Source: Algoriphagus zhangzhouensis
GTDB taxonomy: Bacteria; Bacteroidota; Bacteroidia; Cytophagales; Cyclobacteriaceae
Reading direction: 5' to 3'
Assembly: GCF_900148515.1 (NCBI RefSeq)
Contig: NZ_FRXN01000002.1
Span: 124,001 to 188,000 of the forward strand
DNA length: 64,000 nucleotides
A program made the translations under genes and the position numbers. Below, piece by piece: positions 46,313 to 55,574 of the stretch. Within the stretch, counting starts at the first letter, position 1, and each line of letters begins with the position of its first letter. The notes beneath the pieces were generated by a model, which did not search any database, was not told the origin of the DNA, and worked only from the letters and a program-made list of their open reading frames with translations.

Positions 46313-47245
46313 TTATTGAAAGATCGGGAAGGACTCCCCATCATTAGCAAAGATGGTAACAGTACCATATTCGCCCCATGTATTGATCCAATCAAATGTG
46401 AATTTCTCAGTATCAGAGCTTGTAACAGTCATGGAGTAAGAATCACCATACGAGTCAGTTCCTGACATAGTCAAGTTACCACAAGCATCGTTCAATCTTA
46501 CACTTCCACCCCAAGCATCTCCATAACACTCACCCCAAAGGCCAAATGCCGCATCACTAATGGTATAAGAACCAGTAGTACTCGTAGCAGTAAAGGTAAC
46601 AGACCCTTCGAAAGTAGCATCACCGCAATAATCAGAAGTCTGAGAATATGCATAGGTACCACCCAAATCAGATGGGCAAATTACACTTACAAAGTATTGG
46701 AATGGAGAAGAGTAGAAAACACCACCGGCAATGTTACCAGAAACATTTTCTCTGTTGAATGTACGACCATATTTGTCGTGCAACTCCAAGCTGAATTCAA
46801 ATACATCACCACCTTCGATATCTGCTTCTGTCAATCCTACAGCAGCCAAAGCTTCAGCAGCAGTAATAACAAAAGAGGTTCTAAGGAATCTAGATTCAGA
46901 ATTCGCTCCGAAATCAGATGCAGACAAAGTTTTAACTGTAACAGGTCCAGCAGATGGAGTATACTCCAATCCAACACCTGTGATCAATCTTCTGTGCTGA
47001 ACATTGATATCAACAGTCTCTACTGATGCACCATCTTCAGAATCAACAGCTTCAAGAGTCAAAGCAAAGTTTGAACTTGCTAAGTCAAAGAAGTTAAAGG
47101 TTGTACTGGTTCTATCGATCGTTCTCAAATAAGCCCCTGTATCGAAATCAGTATACGGGATATTTGGATCAACAGTATCACGACAGGAACTAAGAAACAC
47201 TACCGCTCCTACTAGTAAACCAAAGGTATATTTTAACATTTTCAT
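46313..47245 (-). CDS. SusE/SusF-position outer-membrane lipoprotein
   Basis: A 310-residue lipoprotein (lipobox FLSSC), third gene after SusC and SusD, 20 nt past the SusD stop. The mature part is all beta: a domain of about 30-190, and a C-terminal region of about 195-310 rich in Gly, Ser, Thr and aromatic residues (CPSDLGGTYAYSQTSDYCGDA, GLWGECYGDAWGG, FTFDWINTWGEYG). Proteins in this position are surface ligand-binding lipoproteins in Sus-type systems, so the role is assigned by position; I do not recognise a specific family. Four cysteines in the C-terminal region may form disulfides. Confidence 0.7.
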   Translation of the reverse strand: MKMLKYTFGLLVGAVVFLSSCRDTVDPNIPYTDFDTGAYLRTIDRTSTTFNFFDLASSNFALTLEAVDSEDGASVETVDINVQHRRLITGVGLEYTPSAGPVTVKTLSASDFGANSESRFLRTSFVITAAEALAAVGLTEADIEGGDVFEFSLELHDKYGRTFNRENVSGNIAGGVFYSSPFQYFVSVICPSDLGGTYAYSQTSDYCGDATFEGSVTFTATSTTGSYTISDAAFGLWGECYGDAWGGSVRLNDACGNLTMSGTDSYGDSYSMTVTSSDTEKFTFDWINTWGEYGTVTIFANDGESFPIFQ

Positions 47246-47265
47246 ATTATCTCAATTTTTTTGGT

Positions 47266-48918
47266 TTAGTAAATAAAAGAGTTACCAGCAGCATTGTTAT
47301 CCCAGAAAACTTGAGCATCCAAACCAGACTTTTGAACGGCATTGGTATTGGTTACCATATAAGTGTTAGGATACAAGAAAGAACGAGGGAAGTTACCCGG
47401 ATCTTGCTCCAAACCAGGCTGCATATTTCCTGGCTCACCAGTTCTTCTATACAAGTTGTATGCTTCAACGCCGTTACCGAATAGGCCTATCCAGTATTCA
47501 CGACCAATGATATACATTTTATTACTAGCTCCATCATACTCAGAAGAAACGTAGTCGATATAATCAGCAATTTGATCATCCAAAACATCCATTCCACCCA
47601 ATTCAGAATAGTAATCAGTTACATCACCAGAACCTGCAGAAGACAATGCAAAATCAGTTACATAATCCATATGTTTTTGGATTCCAGAAAGCAAGTATTC
47701 TTTTGCAGTAGCAGCATCTCCATCAATCTCAAGAGCTGCTTCAGCTAACATAAAGTCAACATTAGATGCAGTCATTATAGGGTAGATACCAGCACCTTGA
47801 CCACCCAAAGTAGGGTTGTTTACAGGAGTAGCAGAATCGTCATCAAATCTACCAGCTACAGGGTAAATACCCCACATAGTTCTTTTCAAACCATCTGGTG
47901 GAATACCGTCTGGATCTAGATGATCACGTCCCCAATAACCTCTTTCACCAGGTAAACAGTAGATAAATCCACCAGCTAGATAATGAGGAGGAGCAATCTG
48001 ACCAATACACTCGATTTCATCAACATTTGTAGAGTTTACCAAAACCTGACGATAGAAATAGAATCTAGCTCTTGGATCATCAAACCCTTTTTCTTCTGTC
48101 AAATGCCACATATAGTAAGTAGACATATACGTTCCACCACCAGATGTATAAGTACCAGAATAATTTGGATGTCTTGAGTCAGGGTTGGCATTAGAAGTGC
48201 CAAATCTGAAAACAAAATCATCACCTGCTTTTAACATGTTATCTTCTGCCACTAGAGCAGAAATACCTGCTGAAGAACCAGATTGATCAATCAATCTCAA
48301 ATTCAGGAAGTACCTCAATTTCAAGGTGTTAGTCAATCTCACCCACTTCGTATAATTATTTCCGTAGAAATAATCATTTGGAGATCCAGAGGAAGTAGTT
48401 GCAGTAAAATGAGCTTCAGCTTCTTCTAGCAATCCATATGCTGCATCATAGATTGAAGCACCTGAATCTACCTTAGGGAAGAAATTGGATGCATCCAACG
48501 CTTCTGAGTAAGGCACATCCCCATAAACATCCGCCAAATGGAATAAAACCATTGCCTTGATAGTCTTTGAAATACCCAAGTGTCTTTCTAAGCCACCTTC
48601 AACAGCCAATGGCTCCAAGAAAGCGATATCTGCAAGGATATTTGCATAAGAGTTAGACCACCAACCATTTGTCGAAGCTGTAGTATAGGCACTTTCGTAA
48701 TTTGCACTACCCTGATTTACCATTCTAGTCAAGGACATCCCAGTATTACTGATACCTTGATAGAAATCTTTGTAATCTAATTGAATCCTGTTAAGCAGGA
48801 AGTCCGGAGAAGCTGTCTCTGCAGTTACCGCATTTGGGTTGTCTAGTAAATCTAAATCACAAGACGACGCAAACAACATGGTACCTGCACACAACAAGCT
48901 ATATAAGTATTTTTTCAT
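47266..48918 (-). CDS. SusD/RagB-type surface lipoprotein
   Basis: A 550-residue SusD homologue (lipobox FASSC) that forms the lid of a SusC transporter and captures the substrate. It starts LDLLDNPNAVTAETASPDFLLNRIQL, has a TPR-like helical core (KAMVLFHLADVYGDVPYSEAL, a highly conserved stretch), and ends EQDPGNFPRSFLYP, the usual conserved end. I chose the ATG at 48918, which gives a standard lipoprotein signal; the frame continues ten residues upstream into the SusC spacer. It starts 19 nt past the susC stop. The LADVYGDVPYSEA form is typical of the SusD/RagB-like branch that takes non-starch ligands; the ligand is unknown. Confidence 0.93.
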   Translation of the reverse strand: MKKYLYSLLCAGTMLFASSCDLDLLDNPNAVTAETASPDFLLNRIQLDYKDFYQGISNTGMSLTRMVNQGSANYESAYTTASTNGWWSNSYANILADIAFLEPLAVEGGLERHLGISKTIKAMVLFHLADVYGDVPYSEALDASNFFPKVDSGASIYDAAYGLLEEAEAHFTATTSSGSPNDYFYGNNYTKWVRLTNTLKLRYFLNLRLIDQSGSSAGISALVAEDNMLKAGDDFVFRFGTSNANPDSRHPNYSGTYTSGGGTYMSTYYMWHLTEEKGFDDPRARFYFYRQVLVNSTNVDEIECIGQIAPPHYLAGGFIYCLPGERGYWGRDHLDPDGIPPDGLKRTMWGIYPVAGRFDDDSATPVNNPTLGGQGAGIYPIMTASNVDFMLAEAALEIDGDAATAKEYLLSGIQKHMDYVTDFALSSAGSGDVTDYYSELGGMDVLDDQIADYIDYVSSEYDGASNKMYIIGREYWIGLFGNGVEAYNLYRRTGEPGNMQPGLEQDPGNFPRSFLYPNTYMVTNTNAVQKSGLDAQVFWDNNAAGNSFIY

Positions 48919-48937
48919 AATTGTCTCAGTTTTGGGA

Positions 48938-51900
48938 TTAGAATGCAAGAGTTACAGTTCCACCAAATCTCTTCGAGCTAGGACCAGTTACAAAGTCAAA
49001 GCCCAATCCATTACCTACACCAGTACCCAATACATCAACATCATAGTTCATGTTAGGAGGGAAGTTCAAGGCAAGGAACCAAAGGTTTGTTCCGCTCAAC
49101 GCAACAGAAGCTCTCTTGAATGGAGTTTTAGCCAACAATGTAGAAGGCAATTCATAACCCAAAGAGATTTCTCTCAATCGAATCATAGATCCGTCGAATA
49201 CGTTAGGAGCATCAGTTCTACCTTGATAACCTCCGAAGAAATAATCAGAAGCAGAGATCTGAATATCATTCTTGATATAATTAGGAGAACCGTCAGCATT
49301 TGTTCCATCTTGTCTTACACCAGGCATGATGAAAGTCATTTCTCTATCAGCAACTGGATCTTTTGTTACACCCCTTGCCAATGTAGCAGTTACAGTATTA
49401 GAGAATACTGCACCTTTGTGTCTGTACTCCAACATTGCGTTGAAAGTGAATCCTTTCCAAGAGAAAGTATTAATCCAAGAACCAGTCCATCTAGGGTTTG
49501 GATCACCTAAGATTTGCAATTCTGGATCAGCAGCATAAAGACCATCAGAAAGAACGATTGGATTCCCTTCATCATCTCTTAGGAAACCAGTTCCTTTGAT
49601 CACATTGAATGGCTCACCAGGAATAGCGAAGTTACCCAAAGTAGTGAAACCTGCTACTACAATTTCTTCCAAGCCAGCACCCAACTCAGTGGTAACTGAT
49701 CTGTACAAACTCCAGTTAACAGTAGAATTCCAAGTAAATCCAGAAGCAGTAGAAACCGGAGTTACATTAGCCTGAAGTTCCACACCTCTTGTTCTGATGT
49801 TACCGATGTTAATAGCAGTAGTGGTAAAACCAGTAGCTGGATCAATTGGAGATTGAGTAATCAAATCATTTGTGTTTTTCTCAAACATGGAAAGATCGAA
49901 TCTCAATTTATTATTGAACATTACTGCTTCCACACCAAATTCCAATTCTTGGATCAATTCAGGCTTCAAGTTAGGATTACCCAAAGCATTAGATACAGAG
50001 TGAGTCTGAGTCAAAGTACCATCTCTTGAGAATGCAATAGCATTCTGTGCCAAGGTGTTTCTTGTACTGTATGGACTAGGGAAACCAGCAGAAGTACCAT
50101 AACCCAATCTCAATTTCAAGTCATTGATAGTAGAAGAATTCCAGTCAAATGCAGTACTTGGAATGAATGAAACTGAAGCTCCAGGATATAGGATTCTTCT
50201 GTTTTCTTTTTCTACAGTAGATGTCCAATCATTTCTTGCAGAAAGAGTGAAGTACAAATAGTTAGAGTAATCTAATGTTAGGTTAGCATAAACCCCCATT
50301 CTTCTTTGCTCAGAAGTTACATTCAATCCTCCGTGAGACGCTGAAGTAAAGTTAGAGTGACGGAATAGACCGAAAGCCAACTGACCTTGAGACTCAATAC
50401 CATCTCTTACAAATGAATCATAACGAGAGTTACCACCCAACAATGCACTCATACCAAATTTGTCAGAGAATTCTTTCTTCCAGTTGAAGATCAAATCCTG
50501 ATTCCAAATTGTATTTACAATGTTTGCTGTGGTATACATACCTGACTGAATAGCTGCACTACCAGAACCTGCACCTTTGTTGTACAATTTCTCTTGCTTC
50601 TCAGTATAAGTATCCAAACCAATTCTATAAGTCACAGAGAAATTATCATTGAAATCATAGATCAATGAAGTAGAGTTAAAGAAACGGTTTACATCAGAAG
50701 TATTCTTATAATATTTCGCCAACCACTTAGGGTTTACAATATTGTTACCAGCTCTATAGTAAACAGAGCTATTATCCACTGGATTCTCGAATGGCAAACC
50801 AGCCAAATCGATAGAACGAGGAGTATACAATACGTGAGCAAATACGGAAGGGATACCACCAGATGGTCCTGAACCGTAAGAAGCGTTAACTGGAGGAGAC
50901 TCCAAATCAGTGATTGCAAAAGTGAATGAAGAATTCACAGAAAGCTTATCATTGATAGAAGATCTAACACCCAATCCGAAGTTATATTTCTTCAATTCAT
51001 TACCTGGAACAAATCCTTTGTCATCAGTATACCCGAAGCTTGCACTAAAGCTTGTTCTGTCAGATCCACCTGCAATTTGAATGGAGGTGTTGGAAACTAG
51101 ACCAGTTCTGAAGAAAGCAGTAGAAGGATCTTCGTAAGCTTTGTACTCATACTGTACTGGAGTACCACCCACAATACCATCAACCCAAAACTGAGGGAAA
51201 GCCTCACGAATAGAAGCAATAGATGAAGTAGCATAAGGGTGAGCTACAGTTAAACCAATATCCAATCTCGGTCCGAAGTTAGAGAAGAAGAAACCTGGAG
51301 ATTGCTGGAAACCATTTCCATATTCATAACCATAAGTTGGCAAAGAAGCCGCCTTATTTGAGAATACTGACTGATTAACAGTAACTTCAGCAGCTTTTCT
51401 CTTAGATGCACCAGACTTGGTAGTAATCAAGATTACACCATTTCTACCTTGGTCACCATAAAGAACTGTCGCAGAAAGACCTTTCAATACAGACATGCTC
51501 TCGATGTTATTTGGATCAATATCCAAGAAACGAGAAGAAGTAGTAGCACCACCAGTTGTAAATCCATTGGTGTTGTTGGTACTAGTGTTGAATGGAACAC
51601 CATCCACAACGAATAAAGGCTGGTTGGAACCAGTAGCAGAGGAATAACCTCTAATTACCATGTTGGTACCAGAACCAGACATACCGTTGGTAGAAGTGAT
51701 ATTCACACCAGGTACTTTTCCTTGCAATACGCGGGCAACGTCTTGCTCAGGGCGATTCTCAAGCTGCTCGTCACCAACAGTGGTAACGGCATAACCCAAG
51801 GCTTTCTTTTCCCTTTCGATACCGATCGCTGTCACTACCACTTCGGATAGTTGAGCTGCATCAGCTGTAAGGGTTACATCAATAACGGATCGATTGCCAA

Positions 51901-52159
51901 TAGTCTCTTCGTGTGTCTCAAGACCTACGAAAGAGAAAATTAGCACATCTGAACCCGCCGGCACGCTAATGGAGTAATTACCATCCAAATCGGTGGTTGT
52001 ACCCACTGTCGTACCCTTAACGAGGACGGTTGCACCCGGCAAGCCTAGTCCATCTTCGTCGGAAATTACCGTACCGGTAATTACCCGCTGCTGCGCCGAC
52101 ACCTCATAACTGAGGGTCATGGTGAAAAGCGCAACAACAAAGAGTAAAGCTTTTCTCAT
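48938..52159 (-). CDS. SusC/RagA-type TonB-linked outer-membrane protein
   Basis: A 1073-residue transporter. Signal peptide, CarboxypepD_reg-like domain (about 25-110, ITGTVISDEDGLGLPGATV, VKGTTVGTTTDLDGNYSI), then the SusC/RagA signature VVVTAIGIEREKKALGYAV, the plug (LQGKVPGVNITSTNG, MVIRGYSSATGSNQPLFVVDG), and a long barrel ending in RFGGTVTLAF. With the SusD partner and a third lipoprotein it forms a TonB-powered importer. No glycosidase, peptidase, sulfatase or sigma/anti-sigma regulator lies beside it, so the substrate cannot be predicted. Upstream is an AT-rich 576-bp spacer. Confidence 0.95.
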   Translation of the reverse strand: MRKALLFVVALFTMTLSYEVSAQQRVITGTVISDEDGLGLPGATVLVKGTTVGTTTDLDGNYSISVPAGSDVLIFSFVGLETHEETIGNRSVIDVTLTADAAQLSEVVVTAIGIEREKKALGYAVTTVGDEQLENRPEQDVARVLQGKVPGVNITSTNGMSGSGTNMVIRGYSSATGSNQPLFVVDGVPFNTSTNNTNGFTTGGATTSSRFLDIDPNNIESMSVLKGLSATVLYGDQGRNGVILITTKSGASKRKAAEVTVNQSVFSNKAASLPTYGYEYGNGFQQSPGFFFSNFGPRLDIGLTVAHPYATSSIASIREAFPQFWVDGIVGGTPVQYEYKAYEDPSTAFFRTGLVSNTSIQIAGGSDRTSFSASFGYTDDKGFVPGNELKKYNFGLGVRSSINDKLSVNSSFTFAITDLESPPVNASYGSGPSGGIPSVFAHVLYTPRSIDLAGLPFENPVDNSSVYYRAGNNIVNPKWLAKYYKNTSDVNRFFNSTSLIYDFNDNFSVTYRIGLDTYTEKQEKLYNKGAGSGSAAIQSGMYTTANIVNTIWNQDLIFNWKKEFSDKFGMSALLGGNSRYDSFVRDGIESQGQLAFGLFRHSNFTSASHGGLNVTSEQRRMGVYANLTLDYSNYLYFTLSARNDWTSTVEKENRRILYPGASVSFIPSTAFDWNSSTINDLKLRLGYGTSAGFPSPYSTRNTLAQNAIAFSRDGTLTQTHSVSNALGNPNLKPELIQELEFGVEAVMFNNKLRFDLSMFEKNTNDLITQSPIDPATGFTTTAINIGNIRTRGVELQANVTPVSTASGFTWNSTVNWSLYRSVTTELGAGLEEIVVAGFTTLGNFAIPGEPFNVIKGTGFLRDDEGNPIVLSDGLYAADPELQILGDPNPRWTGSWINTFSWKGFTFNAMLEYRHKGAVFSNTVTATLARGVTKDPVADREMTFIMPGVRQDGTNADGSPNYIKNDIQISASDYFFGGYQGRTDAPNVFDGSMIRLREISLGYELPSTLLAKTPFKRASVALSGTNLWFLALNFPPNMNYDVDVLGTGVGNGLGFDFVTGPSSKRFGGTVTLAF

Positions 52160-52735
52160 AAGGTATTTAGTTTAGTTGATTCGTAAATAAAATCCCTTTC
52201 CGCCTAATTTCAAAATAGGCCATGAAAGTAAAAATATATAAGTATTATCCTATCATTTATCGAATAAGGTCAATATTTTGAGACATTATCATTAATTTTA
52301 TTATAAATATTAGCTAAATACCATAATGAAGCTTTTACTGAAAATTAACGGTGATTATTTTATGTGGATGGCGCAAAACGATGATTATTTGGTACAGGTT
52401 AATTCATTAACAATAATTAACAGTTTATTAGCCTTTTTTAAGATAATTCAGAATTTTATTCTGTTGCAATTTTCAATAAATCAAATTTGTAAAAAAATTT
52501 TCCCTTGACTTTTGAACCTTTCTCGAAAAAAAAATAAAACTATACCAGTTTTAAAAAATTTATTTCTGTAGAAACAAGTATTAAAACATGATTATTTGGA
52601 AATGAGAATATGTAAAATATTTTTTCATAGAAATTTTTAAAAAAAATAAAGAGTAGGGTCAAAAATTATTTACCTGAGTCCATTTTTTTGCCAAATCTTC
52701 AAAAAGTGGTTAAAAATTTTAGGAATTCAGCTTTT
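52160..52735. other. AT-rich 576-bp intergenic region upstream of susC
   Basis: No credible gene: a 60-codon frame at 52326-52508 on the plus strand is compositionally random. The region is strongly AT-rich. A 19-bp imperfect palindrome, arms GCCTA and TAGGC with inner TTT/AAA pairing, lies at 52202-52220, about 43 nt ahead of the susC ATG. I did not find a perfect TAnnTTTG box facing susC. It probably holds the susC promoter, a long leader, and the 3' end of the small-barrel gene on the other side. Confidence 0.6.
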
Positions 52736-53230
52736 TTAAAATGAATATCTTAACGTAAAGGCTGCATCATCCTCCCATAAATCTGTAAAATCAGCAAAAT
52801 TATATGCTGGTTTCCAGTAACCTCCAATATAAAAGTTGCTATGGTTGATATTATACTCCAATCCGACAATAGCATCTACACCAAAGACATTATAATCTTG
52901 GGTGATTTTATATTCCCAAGGTGGAATTCCCTTCCCTTTTTTCCACATACCATAATGCCCCCCTGCTCCAACATACCATTCCAGCCCATCAAATTCACGA
53001 ATATCCCAGTGATGCTCGAAAAGCAATGCCCCAACCCATCCTTTCCATCGATTATAAACCAATAAGTCCAAAGCACCTGAATCAGTAATGAATTGCTTGA
53101 CTGTACCGCCAACATTGGTGCCTCCAGTGACACCCACCATGGTATTATAGGCTCCGATTTGAGCCTGACTAGATTGACTATAGAAAAATATGGCACCAAA
53201 GAACAGCGCCATCAAAATCATTTTTTTCAT
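52736..53230 (-). CDS. Small exported beta-barrel-like protein
   Basis: A 164-residue protein with a signal peptide (MALFFGAIFF up to SSQAQ). Alternating aromatic strands such as LEWYVGAGGHYGMW, VFGVDAIVGLEYNI, NFYIGGYWKPAYNF and a final FTLRYSF suggest an eight-strand outer-membrane barrel. The start at 53230 gives the signal at the N-terminus; the frame stays open 17 residues further, across the end of the preceding gene. It lies 17 nt after the cyclo-ligase gene and is probably cotranscribed with it, with no obvious functional link. Function unknown. Confidence 0.75.
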   Translation of the reverse strand: MKKMILMALFFGAIFFYSQSSQAQIGAYNTMVGVTGGTNVGGTVKQFITDSGALDLLVYNRWKGWVGALLFEHHWDIREFDGLEWYVGAGGHYGMWKKGKGIPPWEYKITQDYNVFGVDAIVGLEYNINHSNFYIGGYWKPAYNFADFTDLWEDDAAFTLRYSF

Positions 53231-53247
53231 AGGTTCTGTGATTAACC

Positions 53248-53820
53248 CTAAAATGTAAGAACTTTTGCCGGAGTAATACAAAAGTCCAATGGGATATCAT
53301 GTTCTTCTGAAGGCAACATTTCCTCTGGCTCAAAAAAACTTAAACCAACTTTGATTGGATTATTAGTCAGACTTTCGAAAAAGCGATCATAATATCCTCG
53401 CCCAAAGCCTAATCTCATTCCTTTTTCATCATAGGCTAAGAGAGGTACAAAAATCAAATCTAAAAAAGGTTGTTGGACTTCCTCAAATTCGACTGGCAGA
53501 GGAATACCCCATTTATCCAATACAAATTGTGAATTGGGCTCTAAAGTTATAGTCAACAGATCATCACTTGAAATATCAACCATGGAAGTATATGGCTCAA
53601 ATCCCTGTTCCCAAAGTGACTCTAATAAAGGAATGGTATCAACTTCCATTTGAGTCTTTATCGGTAAAAAAATATGGATTTTCTGGATAGAGCCTTTTTC
53701 TAAAAGCCATTTGAATGCCCTTTCACAAATTTGATTTGAAAGCTTTTGAAGCTCTACCTCTGAAAGACCCTTCCTTTTTTCTTTGTAAAGCTTTCTCCAG
53801 TATGATTTGGAACCACTCAT
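53248..53820 (-). CDS. 5-formyltetrahydrofolate cyclo-ligase
   Basis: A 190-residue enzyme that converts 5-formyl-THF to 5,10-methenyl-THF with ATP. The N-terminal SYWRKLYKEKRKGLS and the signature LGFGRGYYDRF (nucleotide-phosphate binding) are clear, along with LIFVPLLAYDEKGMRLG. The length is normal. Its ATG overlaps the bshC stop by 4 nt, so the two are translated together; the pairing with bshC and no other folate gene is presumably incidental. Confidence 0.93.
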   Translation of the reverse strand: MSGSKSYWRKLYKEKRKGLSEVELQKLSNQICERAFKWLLEKGSIQKIHIFLPIKTQMEVDTIPLLESLWEQGFEPYTSMVDISSDDLLTITLEPNSQFVLDKWGIPLPVEFEEVQQPFLDLIFVPLLAYDEKGMRLGFGRGYYDRFFESLTNNPIKVGLSFFEPEEMLPSEEHDIPLDFCITPAKVLTF

Positions 53821-55376
53821 GCTTCCAAGACCATCATTCTGAAATCCAATGGATCAAATAATGGATACAGCTTCATAATAAACTCCGGATCTTCTAGATA
53901 GAACTGCATCATATTGACTACTCGCTCTTGCGGACTTCCTCCTGGCTTGATCATTTCATCAATAGCATCCACTCTTTCCAAAGTAATATGCTGACGTCTT
54001 TCCTCAGCTTTTCTGAGTTTTTTACTCATTTGATCCAAAATCTTCAAGGACCTGACTTTTGCAGCCTCAAAGGAAGCACTCAAACTCTTTTCTAATTCTG
54101 CAGAGGAGTTTCCCCTCTCTTCAAAAAGCTTAGAAAGAACTTCTCTCTCAGCACTCAATTCAATATCCTCCAAAGCATGAGAAGCAACATAGTCCTTTTT
54201 CCATGCATTGAAATCCTGAAACAGACCATTAGGGGACCATCCCAATTGTTCCATTTTTTGTTTAGTCAATGGATTAATGACCAAAGCAAAGTTCCTTGGA
54301 AGCAATACTGGATAAGGAACATCGAATAAATCAAAAACACCTTTCAATTGAAGCCAATAAACAACTTCAGCCGGACCACCAAGATAAGCCAGATTTGGAA
54401 GAATCATTTCCTGATACAAAGGTCGGAGAACTACATTCGGACTAAATTTCTCAGGTGATTCTTCAATTAAGGATTCCAGTTCATCTTTTGAAAATTTCAA
54501 ATTGGTATTTAATACCACATACTCTTCACCGTGTTGTTCAATTCTTTCCCTAGTGCTATTATCCAAGTAGAAGAAATTGATCTCACGAGGAAAGATCTGC
54601 CCACTATAACCTAGAGACTCTAAAGACTCCGTTTTCAAAATGGCTTCTTTATAAGGAGTATGGTCAAAAAGATCTGCCTTCATAACTTCTTTGAACAAGG
54701 CCTTCAATGAAGCATCATGCCCATCCACAATCAGTAAGCCCTTTTCACCAAACAATTCATGAACATACTTTCTTGCAGCTTCTTTTAGGGTTGTGCTTGA
54801 ACTATAGGCATTTTTGAAAACCTCAGCAGCAAAAGGAACCGATTTTAAAAACTCTTTAAAATCTTTGCCTAGTTCAAAGTCTCCTACAGCTCCTGTTTGC
54901 TCGGATTTCCATTGGTATTTCTTTCCATCCAACTTGAAATAATTGATTTCATCAAAATCATGATCCTCGGTCGCCATCCAATAGACCGGAACGAAGTGAT
55001 AATCCGGATAAGCCACCTTTAGCTCTTCTGCCAACCTGATAGTCGATACTATTTTGTAAATGAAATAAAGTGGTCCGGTAAAAAGATTTAGCTGATGTCC
55101 AGTAGTAACTGTGAATGTTTTAGAATCTCCTAAAGTTTCGATTTGTGAAGCTTCGATGTCAAAAAGTTCTATTCCTTGATATTGCTCTTTCAAGCTTTGA
55201 CAGAGAATTTTTCTCTTTTCATTATTGAAACCTTTTTCTTCAATCGCTTTTTGAAAACTTTCAATTTTAGGAAGATGCCTATAAAAAGGCCTCAATTCGG
55301 CTTTTCCATCTATATAGTCTAAAAAAAATGAAGAAAACTGATTGGTATCTTTAAGATCTATACTGTGTTTTTTCAT
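53817..55376 (-). CDS. bshC: Bacillithiol biosynthesis cysteine-adding enzyme BshC
   Basis: A 519-residue BshC, which attaches cysteine to GlcN-malate in the last step of bacillithiol synthesis. Family stretches: IDLKDTNQFSSFFLDYIDG at the start, TTGHQLNLFTGPLYFIYKI, FVPVYWMATEDHDFDEI, VLRPLYQEMILPNLAYLGGP and a coiled coil near residues 410-450. The start at 55376 is the only ATG that fits the family N-terminus; an upstream in-frame TTG at 55406 would add ten residues. The bshA and bshB genes are not in this window. The gene overlaps the downstream cyclo-ligase by 4 nt. Confidence 0.93.
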   Translation of the reverse strand: MKKHSIDLKDTNQFSSFFLDYIDGKAELRPFYRHLPKIESFQKAIEEKGFNNEKRKILCQSLKEQYQGIELFDIEASQIETLGDSKTFTVTTGHQLNLFTGPLYFIYKIVSTIRLAEELKVAYPDYHFVPVYWMATEDHDFDEINYFKLDGKKYQWKSEQTGAVGDFELGKDFKEFLKSVPFAAEVFKNAYSSSTTLKEAARKYVHELFGEKGLLIVDGHDASLKALFKEVMKADLFDHTPYKEAILKTESLESLGYSGQIFPREINFFYLDNSTRERIEQHGEEYVVLNTNLKFSKDELESLIEESPEKFSPNVVLRPLYQEMILPNLAYLGGPAEVVYWLQLKGVFDLFDVPYPVLLPRNFALVINPLTKQKMEQLGWSPNGLFQDFNAWKKDYVASHALEDIELSAEREVLSKLFEERGNSSAELEKSLSASFEAAKVRSLKILDQMSKKLRKAEERRQHITLERVDAIDEMIKPGGSPQERVVNMMQFYLEDPEFIMKLYPLFDPLDFRMMVLEA

Positions 55377-55558
55377 GGGTGATGGAAATATTTCTTTCGT
55401 ATGCAAACTGGAAGAGCCTATCCAAAGTTCTATTTTTTCATTTAAAATCTCCTATTCTTATTTCAAAGGGCGATAGTTTCTTTGAAAATTTTATGGAAAT
55501 GGAACAAATCATGGCAATTTAGCTTTTCCTAGAAAATATCTGATTGTTCAAAAAAGAT

Positions 55559-55566
55559 TAGCTTTG
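55559..55566 (+). promoter_or_regulatory. -7 box of the M16 peptidase operon
   Basis: TAGCTTTG, perfect match to TAnnTTTG and the same octamer as at odhA, only 8 nt before the ATG at 55575. The transcript would be leaderless or nearly so. Confidence 0.5.
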
Positions 55567-55574
55567 CAGCCTTT

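Noticed and set aside
46313..52159. Polysaccharide utilisation locus with predictable substrate
   Set aside because: SusC, SusD and a third lipoprotein are present, but no glycosidase, lyase, sulfatase or sensor gene accompanies them, so no substrate can be claimed.
52326..52508. 60-codon open frame in the susC upstream region
   Set aside because: Composition follows the AT-rich background, no ribosome-binding or family signal, and it lies in a region expected to be regulatory.
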